The position numbers were made by a program, and so were the translations under genes. From Sophora flavescens (lineage: Eukaryota; Streptophyta; Magnoliopsida; Fabales; Fabaceae), in assembly GCA_030762895.1 (NCBI GenBank), contig CM061062.1, positions 135,577,104 through 135,641,103 on the forward strand: a stretch of DNA of 64,000 nt. Direction: 5' to 3'. This document shows positions 1 to 10,790 of this stretch, one piece after another. Position 1 is the stretch's first letter. Each line of letters opens with the position of its first letter. The notes under the pieces are model-generated. The model worked only from the letters and a program-made list of their open reading frames with translations, was not told where the DNA came from and did not search any database.

Positions 1-321
1 TGATTAAAATTTTTTGTTTTTGCTTCCCTTTTCCACATCGGTTATCATAAAACTGATGTCTAAAATTAATATTCCACATCGGTTATACTAAAACCGATGT
101 CTAATCTTATGCCTGGTAAAAAAAATATTTTTTTGTTTCACTTTTCCACATCGGTTTTTATAAAAACCGATGTTAAATATTTTTATCACATCGGTTTTTA
201 TCATAACGGATGTTAAAATATTTCAGTTTAATTTCAAAAATGTCACCGCCTCCTTTTTCACATCGGTTTTGTTAAAACCGATGTTAAAACTCCGATGTTA
301 AATGCATATTTTGCACTAGTG
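1..321. mobile_element. CACTA (En/Spm-type) transposon terminus
   Basis: The segment ends in the 8-base palindrome CACTAGTG at 314-321, preceded by TTGCA; read from the other strand this is the CACTA terminus of that DNA transposon superfamily. The interior consists of short repeats built on ACATCGG and its complement, as expected for subterminal transposase-binding repeats. The next bases (TTAAGACC, 322 on) continue a gypsy LTR that is uninterrupted in the copies near 52647 and 59072, where the same bases follow a TTTTAG stretch, so the element inserted into that LTR, probably duplicating TTA (3 bp is usual for CACTA). The other end and any transposase lie outside the window. The superfamily is inferred from termini only. 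Confidence -1.
35..284. repeat. Subterminal hairpin repeats (ACATCGG units)
   Basis: Five units at about 35-59, 76-100, 148-173, 188-213 and 260-284 each pair ACATCGGTT with AACCGATGT across a 5-9 base loop, followed by a half unit at 289-300. Each can fold as a hairpin. Units 1 and 4 carry single mismatches (ACTGATGT and ACGGATGT). In CACTA elements such repeats are the known transposase contact sites. Confidence -1.
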
Positions 322-1301
322 TTAAGACCCTAGGATCTAATTTGAGAGAATTATGAGTCAAAACTCCAAGAACACGTTAAATTCTGCACAGAACAGTATG
401 GCCCTGCCCAGGAGCACGGCCATGCTGAACAGGGAGCACGACCATGCTCCCAGTTAAATTCTGGAAAACAGGCCGCGTATTGAGCACGACCGTGCTGGGG
501 GTTTAGTGCCCGTGCTTCCCCCTACTGGTCAGAACTTAAGATTACTGAATTAAAGGGGTGTTTACCCCAATTATCCCCAGATGATGTAATAATACACTAA
601 TCAAATGATAACAAGTTAGGTAACTTAATTAAATATTAATTAAGATAACAAAGACTGATAAGCTGGTTAAGCCGGTTAAGTCGATACCCGATGGGTTACC
701 GCACGTTGTCACGCTTTGGTGCTTTTTGGACAAAGTGCTCTCGATGCCTTTTGGTCAAGATGTTATTATGTTGGACCTTGGTGCTTTTTGGCCAAGGGGG
801 CCTTGACCCCACGGTGTGGGTCTAAGGTGTTAATGTTGATGTTGGTGATAAGTCTTGGGTGCTTTTAGGCCCAAGCAAAGGAGGTGGTTGCCTTGTGTGT
901 TGTTGTGCCATTTGCATAGAGCATTGGAGTTGATGTTGAGGGGGATGTTCAACATAGGGGAGGTCATCCTTGTTATGATAATCTGGCCTAAGTCTCGGGT
1001 GGTTCAACCATGGTTTGGTGAACCGTGCGCCCCCGAGGTGGTGTATACAGTTGTGGTACGTCGGCTATCCAAGGGGTTCCTCCATGGTTTGGGGAACTGC
1101 TGGTGTTGGTACTTTTTTGGCCAATACGGATATGTAACTCTGAAGTTGACTTCCTGAGTTAGTTGGATCCACATGCATTGATGGAGTAGTGGAGTAGGGT
1201 TGCATTGCACTGCATAGCATATGTTGGATGATTAACATGTTGTTATGGTATTATATGATGATGTATAAATGTTGTATGTTGTTATATTGTTATGCCATGC
1301 T
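322..1301 (+). mobile_element. T1: partial LTR of Tekay-like gypsy element
   Basis: This stretch matches, base for base over long runs, the LTR of the T2 element at about 52647-53670 and 59072-60092. It starts where the CACTA end stops and breaks off at GCCATGCT (1294-1301), where the T2 copies continue ATGATGTATG but here the D1 copia LTR begins. It is therefore an LTR fragment interrupted on both sides. Open frames at 855-1157 and on the other strand recur at the same place in the T2 LTRs but diverge in reading and look like chance frames. No coding function is seen. Confidence -1.
411..522. repeat. GAGCACG palindrome cluster in T1 LTR
   Basis: Several near-palindromes built from GAGCACG, a 2-base spacer and CGTGCTC. 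The same block is longer at 52738-52898 and 59163-59324: here one repeat unit of roughly 50-70 bases is missing, so the copy number of the palindrome varies between LTRs. Confidence -1.
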
Positions 1302-2904
1302 TGAAGTTGACACAGGAAAACACAAGAAGGGGGGGGGGGGGGGGTTGAATTGTGTTTGTTAATTATTTTTGAAAACAACATTTAAAACAATTTTTTGCAC
1401 ACAAGGAGATTTAGAATCAGAAGCAAGCACATAGAAATAGATCTTTTAAAAGGCTTTTAACAAAAGCAATATCAAAACCCCTCAGTTAGTAAGAAACAAA
1501 TAAAGCTGTAAGAGTTTAGGAGTAGAAGATTCACACAAGATGTTTTATCCTGGTTCACTATCTTCCAACCAAGAGCTACGTCCAGTCCCTTCTATTTGAA
1601 GGTTTTCCCCCACTATTTTCCAAATAGATTACAACCAAGTATTCAACACCTCTCCATGCTACAAGTATTTCTTTCTTACCAAGCCTCTTCAGGCTCTAAC
1701 TCTAACAAAGAGATTGTTTGCTTTTGATTTTCTAACCTTATGTGTGATGATATGAAAGTTTAAGATCAGATGAATATTTTCACAATATTCAAGCTAAGGA
1801 ATACAGACTCTTGCTTTTGAAAGAATATTAGAATGAGTGATTAACGACCGGTAGAGGTTGAGCTAGCAAGGTTATGTAGGCCAGAGTTGTCCTTCGGTAT
1901 CTCAGGTCTTCTATTTATAGTGACCTTCTTCTTCACTAGTATTTATTCAACGGTTATTTTGAAGAATCCCATTTAGAGATAGCATTTAATGCATGATATC
2001 CATTGTGACTGATAACTTGACTGTGGTAATGCTGAATAGTACTCTTGGTTATTGAGATAGCATGAAATTGGAGGCTCACTGCTCTGAGTATTACAACTTG
2101 AGAACTTGTTGTTCCTCCTTTGTGTACAATCCAGCTTTTTCAGCTATAAAGTTGTCATCGTACAGATCGTTTTGCAGTATCTCATTGTACGATTCTGCTT
2201 TTTGCATTTCTTGATGGTACTATGTTTCTTTTACAACAAGGTAAAACATTAAAGCAGATAGGACAAATGTGAAGAACACATATTCTATTGAAATAAATAT
2301 CAATCATTTGAAATAAATTCAAGAGATTCGGATTGCATTTAATTCACTCAAAGATGGAGCTTGTCTAAGAAAAAACTTCGTCTACTTAGTTATATGTGAG
2401 ACTAAGTCTATTTCAATAGATTATTTTACTCGTCCGATGACATGGCATATCCTCTAGTCTATCAAGTCTTTGGACTTGCTATTCCTCAATGAGTTATAAA
2501 GATCTCCGTCCAGTGACGTGGCAGTTAGAGCTCGTCTACTATATGACTTTAATTTTTTAAGTTCATTTACTTCTACTAATTACTTCCGTCTGCTTACGTG
2601 GCAAGATGGACGCGCTTATTTTGAAGTCTTTGGACTTGCTGTATCTAACAAGTTATTTTGGTATTCGTCTAGCAAACATTTAGAGCCTCGTCTACTTAAG
2701 AAAACCAGTCTACTCAAATGAATAAATAAGTAACTTTACCAAAATATTGAGCAGCCCGTCTACAAGGGTGGACGTGTATTTTTCAATGAAAACTTATCCC
2801 AGCACATGTTAGATCTCAACTAACACTTTGCCAAGCAAATTTAATCCTTTTATTAGCATCAAAACTTAAAGATTATTTAATCCAAAACTACTTTGGTTCC
2901 AACA
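1302..2904 (-). repeat. D1 3' LTR
   Basis: On the minus strand the LTR starts TGTTGGAACC (2904) and ends GTCAACTTCA (1302), giving TG...CA termini. A run of about 16 G at 1331-1346 (C on the element strand) lies near its end, at the place where the C2 and C3 LTRs also carry a C run. The D2 LTR at 32065-33598 is a diverged copy with the same two ends. Plus-strand motifs ACGTGGCA and CTCGTCTAC repeat between 2430 and 2770. Confidence -1.
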
Positions 2905-2918
2905 ATCTCGCCCTTTTT
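2905..2918 (-). promoter_or_regulatory. D1 polypurine tract
   Basis: Next to the LTR the minus strand reads AAAAAGGGCGAGAT. It is the primer site for plus-strand DNA synthesis. The C inside the purine run is an oddity; the D2 copy (33599-33612) has an unbroken AAAAAGGGGGAGAT. Confidence -1.
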
Positions 2919-3180
2919 GATGATGACAAAACTAATTAAATTTGAAAAAGCAAAGTCTAAGAGAGCTTGCAGGGCTCCCCCTAAGACAAAGCATTCAAAT
3001 AATTAAGCAGAAAAATCATATGAAAAATAACAGGATATAAGCTAACAAATAGGTGCAAAAGCTTATCATACTTAGACATAGTCAGCAGATATCAAAGCAA
3101 ATAAGCAAACATAAGTATCAGAGCAGTTAGCAAGTAGAAAAGAATATGCATATGCAGACAAATATGAGCATTTCAAAATT

Positions 3181-3182
<2 letters not shown>

Positions 3183-3246
<64 letters not shown>
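3183..3246. repeat. (AT)n microsatellite
   Basis: About 64 bases of uninterrupted AT repeat inside the 3' untranslated part of D1. It gives Tyr-Ile frames on both strands (3072-3334) that are not genes. Confidence -1.
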
Positions 3247-3250
<4 letters not shown>

Positions 3251-3270
3251 AAATCTCTTTCCTTTCCTTT

Positions 3271-3282
3271 CTCCCCCTTTTT
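3271..3282 (-). promoter_or_regulatory. D1 internal polypurine tract
   Basis: The minus strand reads AAAAAGGGGGAG, a better polypurine tract than the one next to the LTR, about 370 bases inside the element. Repeated polypurine tracts before the 3' LTR are a known trait of Sirevirus-type copia elements; C2 and C3 show the same. Confidence -1.
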
Positions 3283-3359
3283 GTCATTGGCCAAAAAGGT
3301 AAAAGGAGTGGACCATCATTGTCAGTATATATAAAAAGAAGGATAAAAGGTTAAGGTTA

Positions 3360-6182
3360 AGCAGTAGGAGGTGGTGGAGGTGGAGGGTTCCGAGTCTAGC
3401 TTTTCTTGAAATCCATGAGGAATTCCAGCATTTTATTTACAGCCTCTAAGGTTGGAGCCATAGAAACTTGAACTCTCTAAGAGACTTCTTCTGTATTTTC
3501 TGTCATCTTTTCAACGTTTTTCTTCAACTAATTTTCCAACCCTTTCATCAACAATTTTTTTCAAGAACCTCTTCAATATTAGGTGGCAGAGCCTGTTGCC
3601 TTGAGCTTTCAGCAGACTTTTGAAATGTGCTTAATATTCTTGAATGATCTGAAGGGTGCATCACAGCTAGAGCTAATGGTTGAGAAGAGTGTTTTTATGA
3701 TGAGCTCTAATTGTGAATGGATTCAACTATTTCTTCTAAGCCAACAGTAGTGGCATTTTGATCAGGTTCTTCAACAACAGTTTCATCTGCGAGAGGCTCT
3801 GAAGTAGGTGAAGGGATCAGTGAGACTTCTTTTGCTCATCTGATGGGGTAGATGAATTCCACATTTTTACTATTTATGGGAAGTCCCCAAAGGTGTTTAT
3901 AGATCATATACCTGAAATTTGAAAGACCACATTTCCCTTTGACCTTAGGAATTTCCTTCTTCTCTTCTTCAGCCAATCTAGAGGAAGATGCCTTTCTTGT
4001 GCAGTGAATAATGTGAGATTTCCAGAAATATGCAACATGATGTTCATTGATCAACCCAATGGATTCAGTATGCAAAAAAAATCCAGCATTGAGTAGTCAA
4101 AAGTTTCTTGATGTAGATCAAGCATTGCTGACTCAGCTTCTGGCATCTCCTTTTGATCTTCTGTTATTCTTGTCCTTGTCCTTGTTCAGATCTATCATGT
4201 GCAATCTTGGACAGATTCTATAAGGCACAATTCCAACCTTGGTTGCTTCACTATGTCTCAACTAGGTTAGAGGGACAAAATGTGTGCTGCTCTATCAACT
4301 CTGAAATGGCTGAATTCCCACTTCATCATTTCGTAGATGAGCTGATCCAAGAAGAAATCAGAGGCTCTCCCATAGACTCTGGGATGCTTAAAAGTTACCC
4401 ATTTTGTGTCCCTTGACATGATCATGGGAACATGCTTTGAGGATCTTGCTCTTTGCTCAGGGATGGTAGGAAGATTTTTTCTTTTGGGGTCAGTCTCCCA
4501 AACAGGTATAATGTGCCTCTGAACTCCATCAATGAGGAGTATGAAAGGAGGAGTTTTGACAATGTTAGGGTAAATTTTTCTGTGGAATTTGTTTAGGGGT
4601 AGGTGAGTGACTAATGGTCCTAAGTTGTTGTGCATTTGTGAAGGCACAATTTTGATTAATTTACAGTCAGGATGAGGTAGGTAAAGGGGTGCCACATGTG
4701 GGCTGACTTCTTCCTCATACTCAGGTAGAGGATACCATCTGTTGGGAATGTGTTCGGGTTCAGATTGGTGAGAGTGAAAAAGATCTCTCCATTCCCTTTT
4801 TACCTTGTCTCAATCCTCAGATTTGCCATCATAAAGAACAAAATTTAGGGTGATGGGAAATAGGGTTCTCAAGGGTTTGGGGAAAGGAGCACCAGGGGAA
4901 ATACCATCATCTGGTTGACTGAACCAGGGATCATCGGCAGGGATAATATGTTGAAATTGTGGAGTGGATATTTGTGTTGGTTGGGGTGAAAGGGGTGTGG
5001 GAATGTATACATCATCTGGAGTGGAGACAGCAATGTTATCATCAACAGAAACAACATCAACTCTAGTTTCTAGACTAGACACTAAGGCATCTACTGCTAT
5101 TTGAACAGGATCACTAGCAGAGATGGTTACCTTAGAAGTGTTAGTTGTTATGGTCTTTCTTGCTGGTTGCCTTCTAGGTTTTGTTGGGACAGGCACAACG
5201 GCCTCAATAGCAGCAACAGAAGTTTTCTGCTTCTTCAGGATGAAACTGATAGGAACTCTGTCCTCATCAGCTTCCTCATCTTCATTGTGTGAGAAGATAA
5301 CTCTTCTTTGCTTCTTCACAGCAGTAGCATCAGAAGGTTCCCTGATAACATTGCCACCAGCTGGTCTCTTGGCAGGCTTCCTTGCTGCAGTGGTCTTTTT
5401 CTTGATATTCTTCTTTGGCTCCATAGACTCAGCAGTGTTTTGTTCCACTATTTCCTCTTTTATTTTCATCAGCTCCTCAGTTTTGGCCATTGCAGCAGCA
5501 ACATAGGTACTGAGCTTCATATTAGCTATATTCATTTTACCAAAGTCTGCAGCCGACATTGGTTTTTCAGTTAAGATCCTAGCTAGCTCCTCAGGAGTTC
5601 TTGCAGCAAGAATTTCATGAATTCCTCGAGCCTTGAAAATCTTAGAAAGAATATGGCAATAGGGAAATGCTGAGAGTCTTTTCTTGTTCATCATAGCATC
5701 TCTAAATCTTCCATACAGAATCTTGGAAGATCGATCTTTGCCTCTGTGAGAAGATGGCAGAGGCAGAATTTGTGCAGAGAGGAGAGCTTGTCTTTGGATC
5801 CAACCTTATAAAGAACCACCTTATTAAGAAGCTGATGAAGGATGCGAACAATGTCCTTCATTTCAACAGCTTTCCAAGTGTGAGTTCTAACTGTGTCTTC
5901 TTTCATGAGATAGACTTCAATGGTCTCATAGCCACCCAAATCAGCTTCCCATGACTCAGTAAAAACCAAACCTTCCTGAGCATAGAAAATGGCATCAGCA
6001 ATAGTCTTTTCCGAGACTACAATCTTCTTTCTCAACATCGTAGAGAAGAAGTCAGTATCAGTCACTTGAAAGCAGAGAGAGATAGAGCTTGAGAGGCTAG
6101 GGAAGTGTAAAGTTTTTCTCAGAGAGAAAATATTACTTTTAAAAGAATTTTGGATCCCAAAGGTTAAAAAAACTTTTGACAT
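3360..6182 (-). pseudogene. Third ORF (post-pol, env-like position) of D1
   Basis: Downstream of pol on the minus strand, open frames at 6182-5691, 5694-4810, 4695-4267 and 4075-3836 read as one broken protein of up to about 900 residues. The first part (to about residue 190, around LSSLHKFCLCHLL and AFPYCHILSKIF) resembles the helical domain that databases list as putative plant transposon protein (Transposase_32), judged from memory. It is followed by a Lys/Arg-rich stretch (KKNIKKKTTAARKPAKRP) that could be a nuclear signal, an acidic patch (EDEEADED), a Ser/Thr/Pro-rich linker and, near 3550-3400, a Glu/Lys-rich possible coiled coil. I see no clear signal peptide or transmembrane anchor, so an envelope role is not supported. 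Stops and frame changes show it is dead. The true start is uncertain: ATG at 6182 or the inner MLRKKIVVS. Confidence -1.
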
Positions 6183-6542
6183 GACATGTCATTATGGATA
6201 AAATGGCGTTGGTAACTTGGAACAATAAATGGTCTTGATGGGATTGATGGAAGTACTGACTCGGCAAAGAGAATAAAGGATAAACTTGTCATTGAGACAA
6301 AATAAATGCATTTATTAAAAAAATAAAAAAATAAGATTAAACACAGGCAGATGTGGACTCGTATGAAACTATAAAATGAACCCATTAAACAATACCAGTA
6401 GACGCAACATATAGTAGACGTGCAACACAACATGCAATAGACACACAACTTTGAATAGGTATTAGACGTGCATAAGTAATAGACACAAGATTATTGAAAC
6501 AAATTTTTCTCAAGGCTGGACACCTAAATTAATCCACACATA

Positions 6543-7180
6543 TCATATTAAGATGCTTCCTAATAAAGATAAATCTGTCCTCTGCAAGAGGTTTAGTATA
6601 TCTGCCCATTGATGGTCAGTATCAACAAATTGTATATCAAATACACCTTTTTGCACATAATCCCTAATAAAATGATGTTTAATCTCTATATGCTTAGCTC
6701 TAGAATGCAAAATTGGATTCTTAGATAGATTTATTGCAGCAGTATTATCACACATAAGTGGAATACTACTTGCAAACACATTGTAGTCCTCCAATTGATG
6801 TTTGATCCAAAGAAGTTGTGAGCAGCAACTTGCAGCTGATATATACTCAGCTTCAGCAGTTCATAAGGCAAATGGTATTTTGTCTTTTACTTGACCATGA
6901 GACAAGATTAGCTCCAATGAAGTGACATCCTCCACTAGTGCTTTTTCTTTCAATTCTATCTCCAGCATAGTCAGCATCACAGAAACCAACTAATCTATAA
7001 TCTTCATTTTTCTTAAACCACAGACCAAGATTAGTAGTACCTTTTAAATATCTAAAAAATTTCTTAACTACTGATAGGTGAGATTCTCTAGGATCAGATT
7101 GAAATCAAGCACAAAAACATACATTGAACATAATATCAGGCCTAGACGCAGTAAGATATAAGAGAGATCCTATCATACTT
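6543..7180 (-). pseudogene. pol: D1 pol remnant: RT end and RNase H
   Basis: The minus strand encodes the end of a copia polyprotein: LLYLTASRPDI near 7165-7130, a FCDADYAGD-like stretch near 6975, and in the open frame 6794-6543 the RNase H tail with MCDNTAAINLSKNP and RAKHIEIKHHFIRDYVQKG. The last part (after HQWADI) leaves the expected frame. RNase H removes RNA from the RNA:DNA hybrid during reverse transcription. Several stops and frame changes lie between 6800 and 7100. Everything upstream of the RT C-terminus is missing, cut by the junction with the G array. It is close in sequence to the matching part of C4 (42100-42516), so D1 and C4 belong to related lineages. Confidence -1.
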
Positions 7181-8809
7181 CCTAAACATTCTTCCAAAGT
7201 TTCAGCTCGATCCAACAGTTAACGTCTCAGATCTCAATTCTATTGTGACAGGTTTGGTGGTACCCGGGTTGAGTTTCTCACCTCCTAGGCCCACTGTTCG
7301 AGCTCAATATCTCATTCTATGGAGCTTTGTTCCAATTTCTGACCGTTGGATATGAATAACCACAAGTAGTTAACCTTCTTCGAAAATTTTAGAATGATCC
7401 AACGGTTGAAGCCTATTGGGAGACTCTCTCACTATGGCTACTCCAACTAGGTTTCAAAGCTTCCAACAAAGGCTTCTTGTAACTATTGAGGTTTCTCTCT
7501 CAATTCTTCTCCTCTAATCCAAAGTAGTGGGTGATAAAGAAAGTAAAGAAGATGAGGAAGATAACTAAGATCATATAAGTGAGGGTTTACCTCTAGATAA
7601 TAAAAGAAAGTGAAAGAATGATCAAGTTGTACAAGAACAACAATGGAGTTTTTGAAGAAAAAATGAAGAAGAAATGGAAGAGATGAAGAAGTGAGTGAAG
7701 GGGGGGAAGGCCACGGTTTGGTGGGGGTTTATAGGGGAAATTTTAGGCATTGATTGGTTCTTAGCAATTTAATTAATGGGTTTTGTGAATATTTAATTAA
7801 TATAAGCTTAACCATAGTTAATATTTAACTTAACTAGGGTTATGTTACTAACTAGGGTTAAAATTCATGTGGCTCATATTATTTGAGTGGTGTGACTGAT
7901 TTTGGGCCACATCTCATGAGTCATCCATGACTCATTGATCCAATCCATTAGCGGTTCCCAGAAATCTCGTACTCAGCTCCGCCATTCACCCGATTACGGT
8001 TTTTGAGAGGAAAATGATGAAACGAAAGCAAAATGAACTAGGTATGGTATAGTATATATGACTGCGCAAAATTGAGGAGATGTGGTAGGTTTACAACCAT
8101 GTAAAATGAGTGGTTAAGAATGCGTAGATGTGTCTTGTTAATACCCGCGAAAGCTTGGGGGTATTTTGGTCATTTTACCTAAAAGTCATGATTAATAGCA
8201 TTTAATGCTCATAAATTCTTGGTGACTAATCCTCCATGAGTCATCATGTATGACTCGTCCCAATCTCTCGACGGGTCTCTACAGTTCCGTTTTCGACTCT
8301 GTCGGTTTCCCGATTAGGGTTTCTGTCTGTTTTACGATCGAAAATTTTCAAACTAACCAGACTCGTTGGAAATATGATTTAAACATAAACCATTTCTTTC
8401 ACGAGTCAAAATTAGGTTTTCTGATCATTAAAATTTTACTGTCAGTGAAAACACCGACTGTTTTCCGTTCGAACTTTCGCCAAAATTCGTCCGAATACAC
8501 ATAATATTTTATTTCCAATAAAAAATTTGGAAAATAGAATTCCTCACGGACAAAATATAAAAACCTACAAATTTCAGTTTGCGGTTAAAGTAGGGTTTTC
8601 TGCCGGTATAAAATTATACTGTCAGTCAAAAACGTAGACCGGTTTCCATCTGAGTTTTAAACCCAAATTTTAACCAAAGCTTCCTACCATAGAATAGGTT
8701 CTAGATATGATTTTTTTTCCTACAAAATAATTTCCTAGGTCTCAGATAAAAATATAACTAAATATATATTTACCGTTAATACAGCATATCCGAAAATCGG
8801 GCTGTTACA
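7181..8809 (-). repeat. G array LTR a (truncated)
   Basis: Matches 11493-13121 of LTR b along its whole length (both about 1,629 bases). On the minus strand it starts TGTAACAGCCCG (8809). The other half of the LTR is missing: the sequence changes to copia pol at about 7180. Confidence -1.
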
Positions 8810-9982
8810 TTACTACCCCACTTAGAAAAAAATTCCGTCCTCGAAATTTCGTGACTCAAACTAGACATCATCTTGAAATCGTATCTTAATCTAATGATCC
8901 CACATTATATTTCTCATCGCTGTCTTTCCCCTAGGTGACAGCGGTAACTTCATAACAGAATTCATTCTTATATCGTTTTATTTATCCTCAAAACAATCCA
9001 TCACTACATTATATTCATTGTCCTTAACACTTTACCTTGATCTATCATCCTTGAAGGACATAATTAAAACTTAATCATTTCCTCTTCTTACTACTGATCC
9101 ACTAGAGAACCTTATTTCAACATCTAACTTCCACAATTAACACCACCATCAATACTACGTTAACTTCTTCCTTAATGTATCCAATCACAATCTTAGTTCC
9201 TTGGAGTGTATTCCACTATTCCATATTATATCAAAATCACACATCTCAAGTCTCCAAGTAACATCTCAACACTCCTTAAGATAACTAAAATTAAAAGAAA
9301 ACACGCCGGTTAGGATTATCTAACTCAGCAACTTTGGAATTTCTCTAACAAACTCAATTTACACCAGAAATCATCTTTTTCTGCTCATATTCAACTTAGG
9401 TGAAATTACTATATCAACTTTCGTTCGTTCTTCCCAAACTCATACAATTCATATTAACTGCGAACATTAATCATTGCCCTAGGTTCCATAATAATACTAT
9501 GCCTCGATCAACATTTGACTTATAGTAATTGTCTTACTCACTGATATTGATCTTAAGGGTTCACATCCTACCAGTCACAACTATACCTCAACAAAACTCT
9601 CATCAATTTCTTGTCTATCGTGCTACTTAGACAAACAAACAAAGTCTACCAGATATCAAATACATACCTTGTATAAGATCCTAGATTGAGAATTCAGCTG
9701 CCCTCACGATAAACACTCTTTCAATGGCCTGAGGTTTGGCCATCTGCTGTCTTGCAGCTGGAACTCCTTTTCTAGCTCCACCTCTCTGAACACTGGTATA
9801 CGACATATAATTCTACATAAAACCGGTATATATATGCCATATAACTGTTAACTATCATGTCGGTACTCACTACCCAACTTCTAAGCATAGTTAAAATCCG
9901 ATGTGGATTCAACTAGACATGGAAAGTAACAACTTCCTAGACCTCACAGTACGATTAGAATCAAACTGCTTTGATACCAAAA
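8810..9982 (-). mobile_element. G array reduced internal region
   Basis: A 1.17 kb internal region with no long open frame. On the minus strand it begins with the primer site and, near 9800-9690, reads for a short way like the C-terminal tail of a gypsy gag (around KGVPAARQQMAKP). It ends in TTTCGAGGACGGAATTTTTT and a GTGGGGTAGTAA tract next to the LTR; the same box (TTTCGAGGACGAAATTTTTA) precedes the T2 3' LTR at 57550-57570. The region lacks protease, RT and integrase, so this unit could only move with proteins from elsewhere. Confidence -1.
9966..9979 (-). promoter_or_regulatory. Primer binding site, initiator Met tRNA
   Basis: The minus strand reads TGGTATCAAAGCAG three bases after the LTR end, close to TGGTATCAGAGC, the complement of the plant initiator Met tRNA 3' end. 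One base differs. Confidence -1.
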
Positions 9983-10294
9983 TGAGACACCCCGTTGTGC
10001 CCCTTTGTGCCATTAACTTAAAACCTTATTAATTAAATCCTTAATCGCGTGCGTAACGTGAAAATACGTAAAAATTAAAAACTTAAGATAAATAGCATAT
10101 AACTCTGATTAATTGAAAATAACACACCATACTTATGTTTATACATACACCCATCAGTCTTATAAACTTATTACAAAACACTGTTGAGGATATCTTCTTA
10201 GTAGGATCCCTCACAAGCATATACTTAAATAAAAGTTATAATCAGCGGAACATATAAAATACTTATTAGACACACTAGCCATACTATCTATATT

Positions 10295-10480
10295 CTAATC
10301 ACCATGGGTCACTGCTCGACCTCCAGCTTCTGGTTCATAGGGAGTTCCATCTAACTCCTCCTCATTCTGCTCAGCCACAGGGTCTTCTTGTACGATCCCA
10401 TGATAAAATAATAATACAACACACAAACAGATACAGGGGATAAGAAACATTTCTATCATCATAAAGCGGAAAAGAGTCAT
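10295..10480 (-). CDS. LTR-internal conserved short ORF (LTR b copy)
   Basis: A 61-residue frame: a hydrophobic first half (MTLFRFMMIEMFLIPCICL...) and an acidic second half ending in ELDGTPYEPEAGGRAVTHGD and a TAG stop. The second half recurs with the same stop in two other G-family LTRs (49300-49082 and 63534-63755), and a diverged form lies near 13680-13550. Several differences between copies fall at third codon positions (Tyr TAT/TAC, Gly GGT/GGA, Ala GCA/GCT). The hydrophobic part differs between copies, so the start is unsure and the conserved part may be an exon rather than a whole gene. I do not recognise the protein. It could also be chance conservation of a regulatory LTR segment. 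Confidence -1.
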   Translation of the reverse strand: MTLFRFMMIEMFLIPCICLCVVLLFYHGIVQEDPVAEQNEEELDGTPYEPEAGGRAVTHGD

Positions 10481-10630
10481 AGCATATTATACGGTAATCG
10501 TCACAGACAATCAACACATAGAACTAACCAATCATCCTCGAAACTAAGATATTATCCTCTACCCCAATCTCATTCAATTAAACTTTTATGTTGACCTGGC
10601 CATCTGTATTCCTATCACGTTAGTTTGTAG

Positions 10631-10790
10631 TCCAGAACGGTCCAGTACCAATAACTTTCGAATGCATCAAGGAGTAAACAAGTATTTGTCTAACATGGTC
10701 CAGTGCCTAGAATATACGAACGCGTCAAGGAGTATCAGTTCAGAACGGTCCAGTGCCAAGAACCTTCGAACGCATCAAGAACTAAAAGAG
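10631..10790. repeat. Tandem repeat in LTR b (GGTCCAGTGCC units)
   Basis: Three units of about 57-60 bases, each with AACGGTCCAGTGCCAA, a TTCGAACGCATCAA-like box and a spacer. Four units of the same repeat lie at 49411-49620 in G3; LTR c and G4 carry other repeats at this place. Confidence -1.

Larger units (their letters stand above)
1302..7180 (-). mobile_element. D1: 5'-truncated Ty1/copia element with third ORF
   Basis: Read on the minus strand the order is the RT end and RNase H of pol (7180 down to 6543), a spacer of about 350 bases, a long third ORF (6182 down to about 3360), an AT microsatellite, two polypurine tracts and the 3' LTR (2904 down to 1302). This is the layout of copia elements of the Sirevirus kind, which carry an extra ORF after pol. 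The upstream half (5' LTR, gag, protease, integrase, most of RT) is missing: at about 7170-7185 the pol reading stops and a G-family gypsy LTR begins. The LTR edge at 1302 is well defined because the T1 target sequence breaks there. Confidence -1.

Noticed and set aside
855..1210. Overlapping frames on both strands, repeated at 53223-53587 and 59648-60012
   Set aside because: They recur because the T LTR recurs. The frames change length and residues between copies without sparing third positions, so they look like chance.
3072..3334. Open frames on both strands rich in Tyr-Ile
   Set aside because: They are translations of an AT microsatellite.
5101..5574. Plus-strand frames of up to 127 residues with hydrophobic runs
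   Set aside because: Antisense shadows of the D1 third ORF on the minus strand.
3360..6182. Integrated virus with an envelope gene
   Set aside because: No signal peptide or membrane span is seen, and the context is a copia retrotransposon.
8250..8504. 84-residue plus-strand frame
   Set aside because: Lies in G LTR a; the copy in LTR b has indels that break it.
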